From positions 1 through 34,481 of the forward strand of contig MDLB01000098.1 in the NCBI GenBank assembly GCA_001730085.1: a DNA stretch of 34,481 bases. Direction: 5' to 3'. The translations under genes were made by a program, and so were the position numbers. Under the pieces are notes generated by a model that was given only the letters and a program-made list of their open reading frames with translations, was not told the DNA's origin and ran no database searches. Positions 34,410 through 34,481 of this stretch are shown one piece after another; position 1 is the first letter of the stretch, and every line of letters begins with the position of its first letter. This stretch comes from PVC group bacterium (ex Bugula neritina AB1) (GTDB lineage: Bacteria > GCA-001730085).

Positions 34410-34481
34410 ATGAGTTTTGTAAGCTATGAAGCATATGAACGTTTTGCAAAAAGAAATCCAACGCTCCATAAAATTTTAGAA
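34410..34481 (+). CDS. Start of a gene cut by the window edge
   Basis: Twenty-four codons from ATG 34410 to the edge, beginning MSFVSYEAYERFAKRN, with GAGGGG (34393-34398) eleven bases upstream. An in-frame ATG at 34368 is a possible earlier start without a good ribosome binding site. Too short to assign a function. Confidence 0.45.
   Translation, partial: MSFVSYEAYERFAKRNPTLHKILE

Noticed and set aside
1-34481. tRNA or rRNA genes
   Set aside because: I looked for T-loop motifs and paired ends in the intergenic regions and found none; only rnpB is a clear RNA gene.

Overview
The window is AT-rich DNA from a Gram-negative bacterium. Evidence for a Gram-negative cell is the RseP site-2 protease, a BolA-family protein, a homodimeric-type pyruvate dehydrogenase (AceE) and several Sec-exported proteins. 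The lineage cannot be fixed by eye. The order uppS-cdsA-dxr-rseP-proS, a DUF4416 protein, and a CdsA signature ending GMGG..LDVVD point away from typical gamma- or alphaproteobacteria, towards a deltaproteobacteria-grade or PVC/Omnitrophota-like group. Low GC, long spacers, a truncated paralog and insertion-sequence debris would suit a host-associated or genome-degrading organism. That is inference.

Layout: 1-650 holds the C-terminal scrap of a transposase, decayed sequence and one doubtful small ORF. 651-4144 (+) carries recN, a translationally coupled HD-domain protein and an exported helical-repeat protein. 4395-9490 (-) is an operon-like block of four genes for exported proteins. Three end in a phage-tail-collar-like domain with paired His-x-His motifs, and the fourth is a frameshifted copy that has lost that domain. 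10130-10485 (+) is the RNase P RNA. 10652-20130 (+) is a compact housekeeping operon with a clear sigma70-type promoter: uppS, cdsA, dxr, rseP, proS, nusA, infB, mostly overlapping. 20260-25125 (+) holds a DUF4416 protein, a coiled-coil rhodanese, BolA, an M24 aminopeptidase and a DEAD-box helicase. 25564-31529 (+) is the complete pyruvate dehydrogenase set aceE-aceF-lpd, with two palindromes in front of aceE. 31530-32175 is non-coding, with two strong hairpins; one is a 64-bp element with perfect 15-bp inverted ends. 32176-33849 (-) encodes an exported coiled-coil protein with six perfect 15-bp repeats. The window closes in very AT-rich DNA and the start of a gene cut by the edge.

The housekeeping genes fit together: uppS and cdsA feed wall-lipid and phospholipid synthesis, dxr makes isoprenoid precursors, rseP is a membrane protease, and proS/nusA/infB serve translation and transcription. 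The most unusual content is the collar-domain operon. It sits among housekeeping genes with no phage genes nearby and its products carry signal peptides, so they look like cell-surface or secreted fibre-like proteins rather than virion parts.
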